64,000 bases of DNA. Source: CANKHA01 sp035652315. Its GTDB lineage: Bacteria; Pseudomonadota; Alphaproteobacteria; Rhizobiales; Xanthobacteraceae. A program made the translations under genes and the position numbers. The DNA lies in assembly GCA_035652315.1 (NCBI GenBank), contig DASREA010000031.1, positions 1 to 64,000 on the forward strand, written 5' to 3'. The notes under the pieces were generated by a model that had not been told where the DNA came from, searched no databases, and worked only from the letters and a program-made list of their open reading frames with translations. Positions 49,457 to 59,300 of this stretch are shown here, one piece after another; within the stretch, counting starts at the first letter, position 1; every line of letters starts with the position of its first letter.

Positions 49457-51370
49457 ATGCATTTCCAGCGGCTGATCTTGGCCGTCATTTTGACCGCCAT
49501 GTGCGGTCCGGCAATCGCACAGGACACGGCCCCCGATGCGCTACGCATTGAATGGCAGGTGAAAAATCGTTTCCGCCTGTTCCGCAACGATTCCGATTTC
49601 GAGCGCCAGGTCGCCGCGCTGAAGGAGGACGGCATCCGCGCCGCGGAGACGCGCATGGAAAGCGCAGGTGACGGCCGCGGTTGGGCGAAGGACGTGGTTG
49701 ATCGGCTTTGCGTCGACGCCGCCGGCCAGCTGCGCGAAACCTGCCAGCGTGACGGCGAAACCGAGAATTATCTCGCCCCGAAAGATCACCGCGTCAACGC
49801 CGTGCTCGCCGGACAGGTGCCCGAGGGATCGCGTTGTACCTGGGATTTTGACGACGGCACCGTCCCCGTGCAGCGCATCACCGTCGATTGCCGCGAGAAC
49901 ATGACCGTGCGCCTGCGCTATGGCAAGCCTACCGTCGCCAGCGTCGGCGTCGTGGCGCCGGACGGCGGCATCCAGCAGGCAACCACCGAAATCGCCGTGC
50001 GCGACCTGCTGATCGCGGGACTCGGCGATTCCATCGGCGCCGGCGAAGGCGACCCGGACAAGCCGGTGCGGCTTTCCGACATTGGCTTCTGCTTCCGCGA
50101 TTTTGCCGGCAATCAGTACTTCCGGCCCGGCCGCGAGGGTTACAGCGGCGACAAGAGCTGCGGCAGCGGCGCAACGAAAGCCAGCGCGGAAACCCTGAGC
50201 GAATGGCAGCGCTACGGCGCGGGGTGGATGAATGCGCCGTGCCATCGCTCGCTATACGGCTATCAGTTGCGCGCGGCGCTCGCCCTCGCCGTGCAAAATC
50301 CGCATCTCGCCGTCACCTTCCTGCCACTCGCCTGCGCCGGCGCCAGCATCGACGCCGGCATGCTCGGCAGTCAGCGGATCGAGGAATGTGCCGCCGCGGA
50401 TCGCGCCGGTTCCTGTTCCGGCAAGGTTCCGGGACAAATCGCGCAACTGACCGAGCTTGTGAAGCGCGCGGGCCGCAAACTCGATCTGGCGCTGCTGACG
50501 GTGGGCGCCAATGACATCAACTTCTCCGGACTGGTGGCCGACGTCATCATCGAGCCGGGAGCCGAGCGCGCCGTGTTTAGCCGCAGCGGCGTGATCGAAA
50601 GGACGGACGATGCAGCGCGGATCCTGCAGGCCGATCTGCCTATGTCCTTTGCCAAATTGCGCGCCGCGCTGAAGCCTTTGGTCGGCGGCGAGCTGTCTCG
50701 GGTGGTGTTCGTGACCTACGGCCATCTTGCGCTCACCGCCCGCGGCAGACCCTGTCCCGGTGGGCGCGATGGCTTCGATGTGCACCCTGCCCTGTCGGCC
50801 GATGGGGCACGGCTTCGTAACATCGCCGACTTCCTCGCCAGCCGCTTCCTGCCGGAAATCAAGGGTCTCGCGCTGTGCCAAGGCGGCGCGATCTGCGCCG
50901 CGCCCGACAGCGACCGAATGACTTTCGTCGACAACCATCAGGCGGATTTCGCCGGTCACGGCTTCTGTGCCCGCGCCGATAGCGACCCCGAATTCGACCG
51001 CGCCTGTTTTTCCGCCGACGGAGAAAGCTTCCAGAGCGATCCGGTCAAAGCGGTCGAGGAGCCGATGGTCTGCGGCATGCGGCCGAGCGATTTCAAGCCC
51101 TACGCTCCCCGCTCGCGCTGGGTGCGCACTGCCAACGACAGCTATTTCACCTCGATGACCTATCCGGATGGCCTGCCCTCGGTGCTGCAACCGGCCGATA
51201 TTCACGATGCGACCTGGGGCATTCTCAGCGCCGTCTATGGCGGCGCCATCCATCCCACGGCGGAAGGCTATGCGGCGATGGCCGATGCCGCTTTGCCGGC
51301 GATGCGCGCCGTTCTCGATTTACCGCCAGCGCCGAGCGTCACCAGCGCGCCGCTGCCGCCCCTCGAATAA
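49457..51370 (+). CDS. Secreted SGNH/GDSL-family hydrolase
   Basis: 637 residues. A signal peptide (LILAVILTAMCGPAIAQ) is followed by an N-terminal beta-rich region (about 30-180), then the hydrolase domain: block I GLGDSIGAGEGDP with Ser192, block III GANDINF near 352, and block V GGAIHPTAEGYAAMA near 606, giving the catalytic His. The Asp of the usual DxxH is not obvious. Cysteine pairs are consistent with an exported protein. It probably removes acyl groups from a polysaccharide or lipid; the substrate is unknown. Confidence 0.82.
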   Translation: MHFQRLILAVILTAMCGPAIAQDTAPDALRIEWQVKNRFRLFRNDSDFERQVAALKEDGIRAAETRMESAGDGRGWAKDVVDRLCVDAAGQLRETCQRDGETENYLAPKDHRVNAVLAGQVPEGSRCTWDFDDGTVPVQRITVDCRENMTVRLRYGKPTVASVGVVAPDGGIQQATTEIAVRDLLIAGLGDSIGAGEGDPDKPVRLSDIGFCFRDFAGNQYFRPGREGYSGDKSCGSGATKASAETLSEWQRYGAGWMNAPCHRSLYGYQLRAALALAVQNPHLAVTFLPLACAGASIDAGMLGSQRIEECAAADRAGSCSGKVPGQIAQLTELVKRAGRKLDLALLTVGANDINFSGLVADVIIEPGAERAVFSRSGVIERTDDAARILQADLPMSFAKLRAALKPLVGGELSRVVFVTYGHLALTARGRPCPGGRDGFDVHPALSADGARLRNIADFLASRFLPEIKGLALCQGGAICAAPDSDRMTFVDNHQADFAGHGFCARADSDPEFDRACFSADGESFQSDPVKAVEEPMVCGMRPSDFKPYAPRSRWVRTANDSYFTSMTYPDGLPSVLQPADIHDATWGILSAVYGGAIHPTAEGYAAMADAALPAMRAVLDLPPAPSVTSAPLPPLE

Positions 51371-51372
51371 CG

Positions 51373-52122
51373 CTATTCCGCGGCCACCGCCTCATCGGCA
51401 TCGTGCCGCAGAAGCCGCCCGAGTCCCGGCACCGCATCGCGAATGCCGGCGAGCCGCAGAGAACGCCAGATCGCCGCCTGGTTGCTGGTCACAACCGGTT
51501 TGTTCAACACGCTTTCCAGTTCCTCGATGGCATCGATGCTGTGAATGTTGGCACAGCTGATGAAATAGGCGTCGGCACCGCCGTTGCGCAGCGATAGCGC
51601 CGTATCGAACCAAAGCTGCGGCGGCATGGTGCAATACTCATCGGTGCCCGCGAGTCCGACAGCTTTGTCGGCAACGACGTCATAGCCGGCCTCGCGCAGA
51701 TAGTTTTTCTTCTTTTCGTGATCGGGCTGCTTCGTTTCCGAGATCAAGACCAGCCGCCTGGCCCCGAGCGCGGCAAAGGCGGCGGTGATCGAAGAGGCTG
51801 CGGTGGCGGCTGGCCGGCCCGTCGCCTTTTGCATTTCCTCGATCACGCGCTTTTCCATATCGATTCCTCCCGACATCGAGGTGCCCGTGCATTGCAGGAC
51901 GGTGACGTCGCATCTCGATTCCGCGAGCATGCTCGCCGCGTCGGCGATGCGGGGCAGCAATTGCTCGAGCGGCGCCTTGTGCTTGTTGGTCATGCGAATG
52001 CGGGTGAAATGCGGAACGACGCCGGGCGGCATGTAACGCTGCATCTGCGGTTCGATCATGCGGTTCGACGTCGGAATGACAAATCCGATGCGGGCGCGCG
52101 GCACGATGGGCTCGTAGGACAT
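51373..52122 (-). CDS. Maleate isomerase/arylmalonate decarboxylase-type protein, both cysteines present
   Basis: 249 residues of the Asp/Glu racemase superfamily. It starts at MSYEPIVPRARIGFVIPTSN; the frame extends 36 codons upstream across the divergent neighbour's start and is rejected. Two catalytic-type cysteines occur, in VLQCTGTSMSGG and FISCANIHS. A cis-trans isomerisation of a dicarboxylate such as maleate is the likely activity. An AAAAGGGA site precedes the ATG. Divergent from a paralogue, with 85 bases between. Confidence 0.83.
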   Translation of the reverse strand: MSYEPIVPRARIGFVIPTSNRMIEPQMQRYMPPGVVPHFTRIRMTNKHKAPLEQLLPRIADAASMLAESRCDVTVLQCTGTSMSGGIDMEKRVIEEMQKATGRPAATAASSITAAFAALGARRLVLISETKQPDHEKKKNYLREAGYDVVADKAVGLAGTDEYCTMPPQLWFDTALSLRNGGADAYFISCANIHSIDAIEELESVLNKPVVTSNQAAIWRSLRLAGIRDAVPGLGRLLRHDADEAVAAE

Positions 52123-52207
52123 CGTCTTCCCTTTTCCCTGAAGCTGCCGATCCTGTATATCGCTTTCGCCCGTCATGAGCCATGCTCCAGGCGAAGGGAG
52201 AAACCGC

Positions 52208-52930
52208 ATGTACGGCTTCCGTGCGCGCATTGGCTACACCGTCGCCGCCGTCACCACCGAAGTCTTCCCCGTTGATTTCTACAAGATCGTGCCCGACGGC
52301 GTGAGCTTGATGATGTTCATGCTGCCGCTCGGCGAGCGCAGCCCCGAGGACGTGAAGAAGTGCTACGACATGAGCATCGAGGGCGCGAAGACACTGGCCG
52401 AATGTGGAGCCGATCTCGTGGTCCTCGGCGGATTGCCGATCAATCTGTCGCGCGGCGGCGAGAATTTGAGCGAACTGATGCGCAGCCTGCAACGGCGGGT
52501 CGGCGTGCCGGTGAGCAGCAGCACAACCGCCCAGCAAAAAGCCTACAAGGCTTTGGGGTCGCGCAAGGTCGGCACCGTGCATCCCTTCGCGCCGGACCAG
52601 AACGCGCGGCATGACCGTCAGCTACGCGACTTTTTCGGGCTCGAGCCCTGTGGCGTTCATGCGGGAGGTTGGGACCTGAAAACGGTGGGCGCAATCCCCC
52701 CGGAATGCGCGCTGGAATGGGGCCGTGCGTTGAAGAAGGAACACCCGGAAATCGACACCATCAATTTCGCACAGCCGCATTGGCGCGTTATCGATGCCAT
52801 TGAAACGCTTGAAGATGAGCTGAAGGTCAACGTCATGACTTCGCTGCAGGCCATTGCATGGGAAGCCATGCGAATGGCCGGCATCGACGACCGGATCACC
52901 GGCTACGGCCGGCTGCTGCGGGAATTCTGA
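52208..52930 (+). CDS. Asp/Glu racemase-superfamily protein lacking both catalytic cysteines
   Basis: 240 residues, paralogue of the divergent gene (same superfamily layout, for example RIGYTVAAVTTEVFPVDFY). The first cysteine position reads VVLGGLPINLSRGG and the second reads TINFAQPHWRVID, so neither canonical catalytic cysteine is present. The four cysteines it does have lie elsewhere. It may be a non-enzymatic partner or use different chemistry. A GGGAGAA site precedes the ATG. Convergent with the solute-binding protein gene. Confidence 0.75.
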   Translation: MYGFRARIGYTVAAVTTEVFPVDFYKIVPDGVSLMMFMLPLGERSPEDVKKCYDMSIEGAKTLAECGADLVVLGGLPINLSRGGENLSELMRSLQRRVGVPVSSSTTAQQKAYKALGSRKVGTVHPFAPDQNARHDRQLRDFFGLEPCGVHAGGWDLKTVGAIPPECALEWGRALKKEHPEIDTINFAQPHWRVIDAIETLEDELKVNVMTSLQAIAWEAMRMAGIDDRITGYGRLLREF

Positions 52931-52937
52931 GGGCGCG

Positions 52938-53981
52938 CTACTTCCCCTGCTTCAGATCGGCGGCGCGCTTGATGATCGCTGGTGGAGTTGCGTACGCCTC
53001 GCCGACCAGCTTTTGCATGTCTTCTCCGCTCATCGGATTGACTTCAAGTCGCACCTTCTCGGCATCGGCGAGGAAGGCTGGATCTTTCATGGTCTCGTCG
53101 AAGGCGCGGCGGATGACCGCGACATTCTCCTTCGGCGTGCCTGGCGGCATGAAGAACGGCCGGCCCATCTCTTCTTGATAACCGAGGAATTTGAGTGCCT
53201 GCTTGGCCTCGGCGTCCTTCACGAGATTGATCAGCACTGGAACCTTCTCCAGACCGGCCTGCGGCGCCGCGCCGGTCTGTATCAATATCGTGACGTTGTT
53301 GTCCTGGAACCATTGCGGCGACGACGCCTTCACCGTCGAGTAGGACAGGCCGCAGACGCCTTCCACCTCGCCGCGCTCCACGGCGAGCCGCATTTCACTG
53401 GTGCTGTAGCCCCCGATTACCTTGAATTTGGTACCGAGCAGCACGTTGAGCATCTTGGGCACGGTCGCCGAGTTGCCGGTGGCGCCCGTCGCGGAGACCA
53501 GAACCTCGCGCGTCTTGGCGTCGTCGATGGTCTTCACCGGACTGGTGTGCCAGGTCAGGCAGATCTGCTGCTGCTTTCCGATGCTGCCGACCCATTGAAT
53601 TTCGCGGGAGTCATACTTGGCTTTGCTGTTGCCGAACAGCGGTTCGACAACCAAGGCATTATAGCTCAACACGATGACGGTGCCGTCCTTGGGCGCGATA
53701 TTGGCGCCCCAATTGGTGGCCGTCAGTCCGGACGCGCCCGGCATGTTTTCCGAAACCACATCGGGCTTTCCGGGAATGTGATCGGCGATGTGGCGCGCCA
53801 GCGCGCGGCCATAGACGTCGTAACCGCCTCCGGCATCCGAGCTGATGACCATGCGAATCTGCTTGCCCTGGTAGCTCGGCGCGTTCTGCGCGTTCGCCAT
53901 GGCGGCACTCGCGGCGAAGAGGCCAATGACGATTCCAAAACGAAGCGCCGAGCGAATGCCGTTGCTTTGGCTCGCGATCAT
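52938..53981 (-). CDS. Bug/TctC-type tricarboxylate solute-binding protein
   Basis: 347 residues. The signal peptide (FGIVIGLFAASAAMANAQ) is followed by a Bug-family fold (IRMVISSDAGGGYDVYGRALARHI, MPGASGLTATNWGANIAPKDG). Bug proteins bind dicarboxylates or aromatic acids for tripartite tricarboxylate transport, but many stand alone, as here: no tctA/tctB neighbour is in the window. Next to two maleate-isomerase-type genes, a dicarboxylate ligand is a reasonable guess. Confidence 0.85.
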   Translation of the reverse strand: MIASQSNGIRSALRFGIVIGLFAASAAMANAQNAPSYQGKQIRMVISSDAGGGYDVYGRALARHIADHIPGKPDVVSENMPGASGLTATNWGANIAPKDGTVIVLSYNALVVEPLFGNSKAKYDSREIQWVGSIGKQQQICLTWHTSPVKTIDDAKTREVLVSATGATGNSATVPKMLNVLLGTKFKVIGGYSTSEMRLAVERGEVEGVCGLSYSTVKASSPQWFQDNNVTILIQTGAAPQAGLEKVPVLINLVKDAEAKQALKFLGYQEEMGRPFFMPPGTPKENVAVIRRAFDETMKDPAFLADAEKVRLEVNPMSGEDMQKLVGEAYATPPAIIKRAADLKQGK

Positions 53982-54074
53982 GTCAACGTCCCCCTGCTTC
54001 GCAGCACCTGTGATACGCGCCGCCGCGCAACCGTATGGTAGCAGAAATGCGGCTTTTGACGAGACGCGCCTTGC

Positions 54075-55106
54075 TCAGGCGACGCCCAGTTTCTTCTGCA
54101 GGCTCGTGGAGGACGTGGTGTATTGGAAGGTAAGCCGCTTGCCGGGATAGACGTAGCGATAGGCGTGTTGCGCCATGAGCGCTGCCTCGTGAAAACCGGA
54201 CAGAATCAGCTTCAGCTTACCCGGATAGGTATTGATATCGCCGATCGCGAAAACGCCGGGCACGCTGGTCTCGAACTTTTCGGTATCGACCGGAATACGC
54301 TCGTCTTCGGTGAGCGCGAGACCCCAATTTGCCACCGGCCCGAGCTTCATTGTGAGGCCAAAGAATGGAAGCACCGCGTCGCAGGCGACGGAAAGGATCT
54401 CACCGTCGTTGCGCTTGACCTTGGCGGCCCTCACCTGCCCGCCCTCGCCTTCCAGGCCGGCGACCTGGCCCAGCAGGAGGCTCATCTTGCCGGCCTCGAC
54501 GAGAGCCCGCATCTTGTTGACGCTGTCGGGCGCGGCGCGGAACTCCTCGCGCCGGTGCAAAAGGGTGACGCGATCGGCCACCGGGACAAGGTTGAGCGTC
54601 CAATCCAGCGCACTGTCGCCACCACCGACAATGAGAATTTTGCGCCCGCGGAATTTTTCCATCTGCCTGACGGAATAGAAGACCGATTGCCCCTCATAAG
54701 CCTCGATGCCCGGAATTGGCGGCCGCTTCGGCTGAAACGATCCGCCGCCGGCGGCGATGACCACGGCCTTGCACTCGAATTGCTTGCCGTTCTCGGTGCG
54801 AATGCGGAACAGCTTGTCGCCGGCGCGCTCCAGCGTCTGCACCATGTCGGAAAGATGAAAGGTGGCGCCGAAGGGTTTTATCTGCTGCATCAGCGCATCG
54901 ACCAGGCCCTGACCGGTCACGAACGGCAAAGCGGGAATGTCGTAAATCGGCTTTTCCGGATAAAGCTCGGCGCATTGCCCGCCGGGCCGGTCGAGAATGT
55001 CGATGAGATGCGCCTTCATATCGAGCAGGCCGAGCTCGAACACGGCGAATAACCCGACCGGGCCCGCCCCGATGATGACGACGTCGGTTTTGATCGCTTC
55101 GCTCAT
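54075..55106 (-). CDS. Ferredoxin--NADP(+) reductase, thioredoxin-reductase-like type
   Basis: 343 residues. FAD-binding GAGPVG near the N-terminus and NADP-binding VGGGDSALDWTLNLV near 160, with the C-terminal GVFAIGDINTYPGKLKLILSGFHEAA. It lacks the CxxC of thioredoxin reductase, as expected for this FNR subgroup (R. palustris and Bacillus YumC relatives). It lies 41 bases after the ferredoxin gene, so the two likely form an electron-transfer pair. Confidence 0.93.
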   Translation of the reverse strand: MSEAIKTDVVIIGAGPVGLFAVFELGLLDMKAHLIDILDRPGGQCAELYPEKPIYDIPALPFVTGQGLVDALMQQIKPFGATFHLSDMVQTLERAGDKLFRIRTENGKQFECKAVVIAAGGGSFQPKRPPIPGIEAYEGQSVFYSVRQMEKFRGRKILIVGGGDSALDWTLNLVPVADRVTLLHRREEFRAAPDSVNKMRALVEAGKMSLLLGQVAGLEGEGGQVRAAKVKRNDGEILSVACDAVLPFFGLTMKLGPVANWGLALTEDERIPVDTEKFETSVPGVFAIGDINTYPGKLKLILSGFHEAALMAQHAYRYVYPGKRLTFQYTTSSTSLQKKLGVA

Positions 55107-55147
55107 CTCGACCTGTCAACGCGCGCTTCGAACCGGACCGGCAATCC

Positions 55148-55468
55148 TCAGGCCTGCCGCTCCGGCGTCGTGACCACCAGACCGTCCAGCGCCTCGCTTA
55201 CCTTGATTTGACAGGATAGACGCGAATTCGGCCGCACGTCGAAGGCAAAATCGAGCATATCCTCTTCCATCGGCGACGGCTCGCCGGTGATCTGACGCCA
55301 GGCCTCATCGACATAGACGTGACAGGTAGAGCAGGAACAGGCACCGCCGCATTCGGCCTCGATTCCGGGAATGCCGTTTTTGATCGCGGTCTCCATGACG
55401 GTGGAGCCGACCTCGCCTTCGGCGCTACGAGCGGTGCCGCTGGAGTCGATAAACGTTATTTTCGCCAT
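55148..55468 (-). CDS. 2Fe-2S ferredoxin (adrenodoxin/FdVI type)
   Basis: 106 residues. Cluster ligands in CGGACSCSTC plus a fourth cysteine in LSCQIKV. This type serves cytochrome P450s, Rieske oxygenases or Fe-S assembly. The ATG at 55468 gives the standard length; a longer upstream frame lacks similarity. Followed directly by its putative reductase. Confidence 0.93.
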   Translation of the reverse strand: MAKITFIDSSGTARSAEGEVGSTVMETAIKNGIPGIEAECGGACSCSTCHVYVDEAWRQITGEPSPMEEDMLDFAFDVRPNSRLSCQIKVSEALDGLVVTTPERQA

Positions 55469-55565
55469 AAGGGAATGCGTGGAATCGGAAGTTGGCCGGC
55501 CGGGCGGCCGGGCCTCGCGGTATTTCGCTGTATATAGCGTGTGGCGGCAAGAATGCGAGTGCGGG

Positions 55566-55955
55566 CTAATGCGCGCGCAGCAACTCGGCGATGACCAGCC
55601 GGGCCTCATCGACGGCTGCGCCGAGTCGATCGAGCGCTGCCGTCACCGCAGTTACGTCGCCGCCCACCGCCGTCAGCTCCACGGTCTCGGCCTCGCTGGC
55701 GACGCGCCAGGCGCCGATGCCCCGGGAGGAGCCTTTCAGCGTATGCGCGAAAGCCCCGACGGCGCAGGGCGCAGCGTGGCGCATGCGCGCAAGAAGCATC
55801 TCGGCCTGCCGGTCGAAAAGCTGGAGCACCTCGCGTTCGAGGCTTGCTTCGCCGAGCGTCATGCGCGTGAGATGCGTGAGATCGATGGCCTGATCGACTG
55901 GCGCCAAAGGTGGCGCGGCAACCCGCTCGGCCATAGCCGCCGAAAGCTCAACCAT
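55566..55955 (-). CDS. Histidine phosphotransfer (Hpt) domain protein
   Basis: 129 residues, a lone Hpt four-helix bundle. The phospho-acceptor is His71 in AFAHTLKGSSRG. The ATG at 55955 has a GAGGAGG site. Such proteins relay phosphate between a hybrid kinase and a response regulator. It is not ChpT (too short and no HATPase-like domain). Divergent from the giant coiled-coil gene. Confidence 0.87.
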   Translation of the reverse strand: MVELSAAMAERVAAPPLAPVDQAIDLTHLTRMTLGEASLEREVLQLFDRQAEMLLARMRHAAPCAVGAFAHTLKGSSRGIGAWRVASEAETVELTAVGGDVTAVTAALDRLGAAVDEARLVIAELLRAH

Positions 55956-56360
55956 CGATGCCTCCTCGGAGCTCTGTGTCCCCTTTACCGATCCAGTTTG
56001 ACCGCGGGACGGCGAAAACCGGGTAAATGGGTGGTCGGCATAACGGCCTTGGGCCCAGCAAAGCATGGTCATAGTTAACGAACGCTTGCCATTTCCCGTT
56101 CTGAACCTCGGTCTCACGGCGGCTGCGGTTGTGAAGACCCTCTTCGGGCGGCTGCAGGCACCGCCCAAGGCCTGTTAAGGATAATTAACGGGGCCTTACC
56201 GGGCCGGTTTCTTTTGGTTCAACAAGCCGATAGGATAGCTAAGGGGACGGAAGCCGCACTTTCGAAGCCCACCTGCCCGAGGGAAAACGCGCTCGTGGCG
56301 CGGCCGGCCTGAGGTCGGCCGCCGCCGTGGTCCAGCGTAAGAAGCGAGGCGACAACCGAG
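55956..56360. other. Intergenic region, Hpt gene / giant coiled-coil gene
   Basis: 405 bases with no gene. It holds a CtrA-like element TTAA-N6-TTAAC (56175-56189) about 170 bases before the coiled-coil gene and a TTAAC half-site at 56075. Confidence 0.5.
56175..56189. promoter_or_regulatory. CtrA-like box with 6-base spacer
   Basis: TTAA-GGATAA-TTAAC, with one base less than the standard N7 spacing. Placed upstream of the growth-pole-ring-like gene. Confidence 0.35.
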
Positions 56361-59300
56361 ATGGCCACTACCAAGAAGATCCAGGATCCGACCGAAGCGG
56401 CGCTCGCCGCCATCGAGGACGCGCTTCGCATCCGCGACGACCAGCCCGCCCAAGCCGCCCAGCCATCGGCGGCCGCCCCGGATCAGCCTCTTCTGACGGT
56501 CCGGGCTGACGAGGCCGACGGCGCAGAATCCGCCTCCCTCCACGCTCATCAGCGCGGCGAGATTAAACCGCATGGCCCCCGCCCCGCCGCCAACGACGAC
56601 CGGCAGTCGATCGGTCAAATCCTACAGGCCGTGCAGCGGCGGCCGTCGCGCATGTCCTACGGCGTGGCGACGCTGTTCGCCGCGGCCTGGCTGATCGCAG
56701 GCGTTGGCCTGGCCTGGAATTACGAGCCCTCGCTCGAGGCGCTGTTCGCGCAAAGGATCGTGGCAATGCCTGCGCTTATCGGGCTCGCCGCGCTACTGAT
56801 CGCCCCGGTCTTCTTTTTTTACGCGCTCGCCCACATGGTCTGGCGCTCGCAGGAACTACGCCTGATCGCGCAGTCCATGGCCGAAGTCGCCGTGCGGCTT
56901 GCCGAGCCGGAGACGGTGGCGCGGGATTCCATCGTCTCGGTCGGACAAGCCATCCGCCGCGAGGTCACGGCGATGGGCGACGGCGTGGAACGGGCGCTGG
57001 CGCGCGCCGCCGAACTGGAATCCCTGGTGCATAACGAAGTAGCGGCGCTGGAACGCGCCTACAACGACAACGAAGTGCGAATCCGCGGATTGCTCAATGA
57101 TCTCGCCAATCAGCGCGATACGCTGGTGAGCCAGGCCGAGCAAGTGCGCAACGCCATCAGCAGCGTCCGGCTCGATCTCAGTCACGATGTCAACGCCGTC
57201 AGCGAACTTGTCGCCGAACGGGTCGGAGAAACCGCGCAGCGTATCACGCGCTCATTGGCCGACCGGGGCGAGCATATCACGCTGGCGCTCGGCCATGCCG
57301 GCGACAGCATGATCAGCGCCTTGACCGAACGGGGCAACGAGTTGCTCGAGCGTCTGGAGCAGACCGGCGACCGGACTAACCGCGCGATCATGGACGCCAC
57401 CGAGCGGCTGACCACCAGTCTCGATTTCAAGACCGATCACATCCACGAGGAATTTGCCGGTCTCGCCGCGAGCCTCACGCATATGGTGTCCTCGCAACTG
57501 ACCGGCGTGGCGCAGGATTTCGAACGGGAATCCGCGTCCGTCGTCGACATGATGGCGGAACGCACCGAGCAGATGAAGAACGCGATCCTCTACAATGCCG
57601 CCGAGGTGACGGAAACCTTCAACAGCCGCGTCGGTGAAATCAACGAAGCCCTGAAGGCGACCGGTGAGTCGATGGCGCTCGATCTGAGCCTGCGCGGCGG
57701 CGACGTGGTCGCCAACATGGAGCAGACCGGCGCGCGCATTACCGACGTCATCATCGCGCGTAGCAACAAGATGACCGAATCGTTCCGCGAGAACGCGGAA
57801 ACCCTGGCGCACATGATCGACGCCAAGGGCGAAGCGGCAAAGCAGATGCTGTCGGCGCGCCTTCTAGCTTTCGAGGAGATGTTCACCCATGGCGGCGCCG
57901 AGCTCGGGGAAAAGATCTCCCGGGAGAGCACGACGCTGGGCAATTTGATCACCCGGCATCTTTCCGAGTTCGACCGCACCGTGAAGACCTACGGCGGCGA
58001 GCTGCTGGACCGCCTGGGCGCGCGCACCGAGGAAGTTGCCGATGCCATGCGCACTTATCTCGACGGCTTCGACAACCGCGTGCAGGCCAGGACCAATCAG
58101 ATTGCCGGCGCGCTGGATCAGCGGCTTATCGGCTTCCAGGAGGCGATCGACGACCGCACCAATATGCTTAACGAGGCGCTCAACACGCGGGTCATGAACA
58201 TCGCCACGACCCTCGCCGAAGGCGGCAAGGAGGTCGTGGCGGCGATGGACAAGCGCATCGCCGACGTCACCGATACCGTCGCCAGCCGCGGCGCCGAATT
58301 GGCGGAAACGCTGAGCAACAAGATCGGCGAAATCGACAAGACGCTGGGCAGCCGCGCGCTCGACGTCGCCAATAGCCTCGACAGCCGAATCAGCCGCATC
58401 GAAGAGCTGAACGCGGCGATCAAGACCCACGCCAGCGACACCGAAAATACGCTCACCACGCTCTCCGCCAATGTCGAGCGCACACTGCTCGGCGTCAGCA
58501 ACGAGGTGACGCGGACCTTCACCGGCAAGGCGGAAGAGATCGCCGCCACGGTCAGCGCCCGCGCCGCTGAAATGACCAACGTCCTCGATCAGAGCAGCAG
58601 CGGGCTTCTCGCGGCACTCACCGAGAAGCGCGACCAATTTGCCCTCGAAGTCGGCCGCGCCACCGAACATGCGCTCTCGGAAATCGAGACCAAGGGCTTC
58701 ACTTTCACCCGCGCCATGGTCGAGACCAGCGGCGAAATCTCCCGCCGCATCAACGAAGCGAGCGAAAGCGCGGCGCTGAACGTGGGACGGACCCTGCAGG
58801 AGCTGAAGGCCGCCACGCAATCAGCCGTGGAGGAATCCAAACAGACCGCGGCCGCCGCCGTTTCCGAGATGCTGGAAACTCACGGCATGCTGCGTAACGA
58901 TACGATTTCGATGTTCGAACGCCTGCGCGAGGCGAACATCCTGCTGCAGGAGGTCTTGAGCGGCGCTCATGAAAACATGAACTCGCTGGAGACCACGATG
59001 GTGAGTCGCGTCACCGAGTTCGTTTCCACCATGAACGAATTGATGGAGCGCAGCGGCACCGCCGGAGCACGCACCGAGGAACATCTCGGCAAATTCCACG
59101 CCATGACGACGCGCCTTGCCGGCGAGTTGTCGCAGCTTGCCGCGCAATTCGACGCACATGGCCGCGGGCTCGCCGAGGCCGTCGAACTGATCGAGCACAG
59201 CAACCGCCGCACCGAGGAAAGCCTGGGCGAGCGGCGGGTCGCTCTTGATTCGCTGATTTCCACGCTCGACATCCGCAGCGACGACCTGGAGCAGCGGCTT

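Noticed and set aside
54075..55106. Thioredoxin reductase
   Set aside because: There is no redox-active CxxC; the protein fits the ferredoxin-NADP reductase subgroup and is paired with a ferredoxin.
55566..55955. ChpT phosphotransferase
   Set aside because: The protein is a single Hpt bundle of 129 residues; ChpT is about twice as long with a HATPase-like domain.
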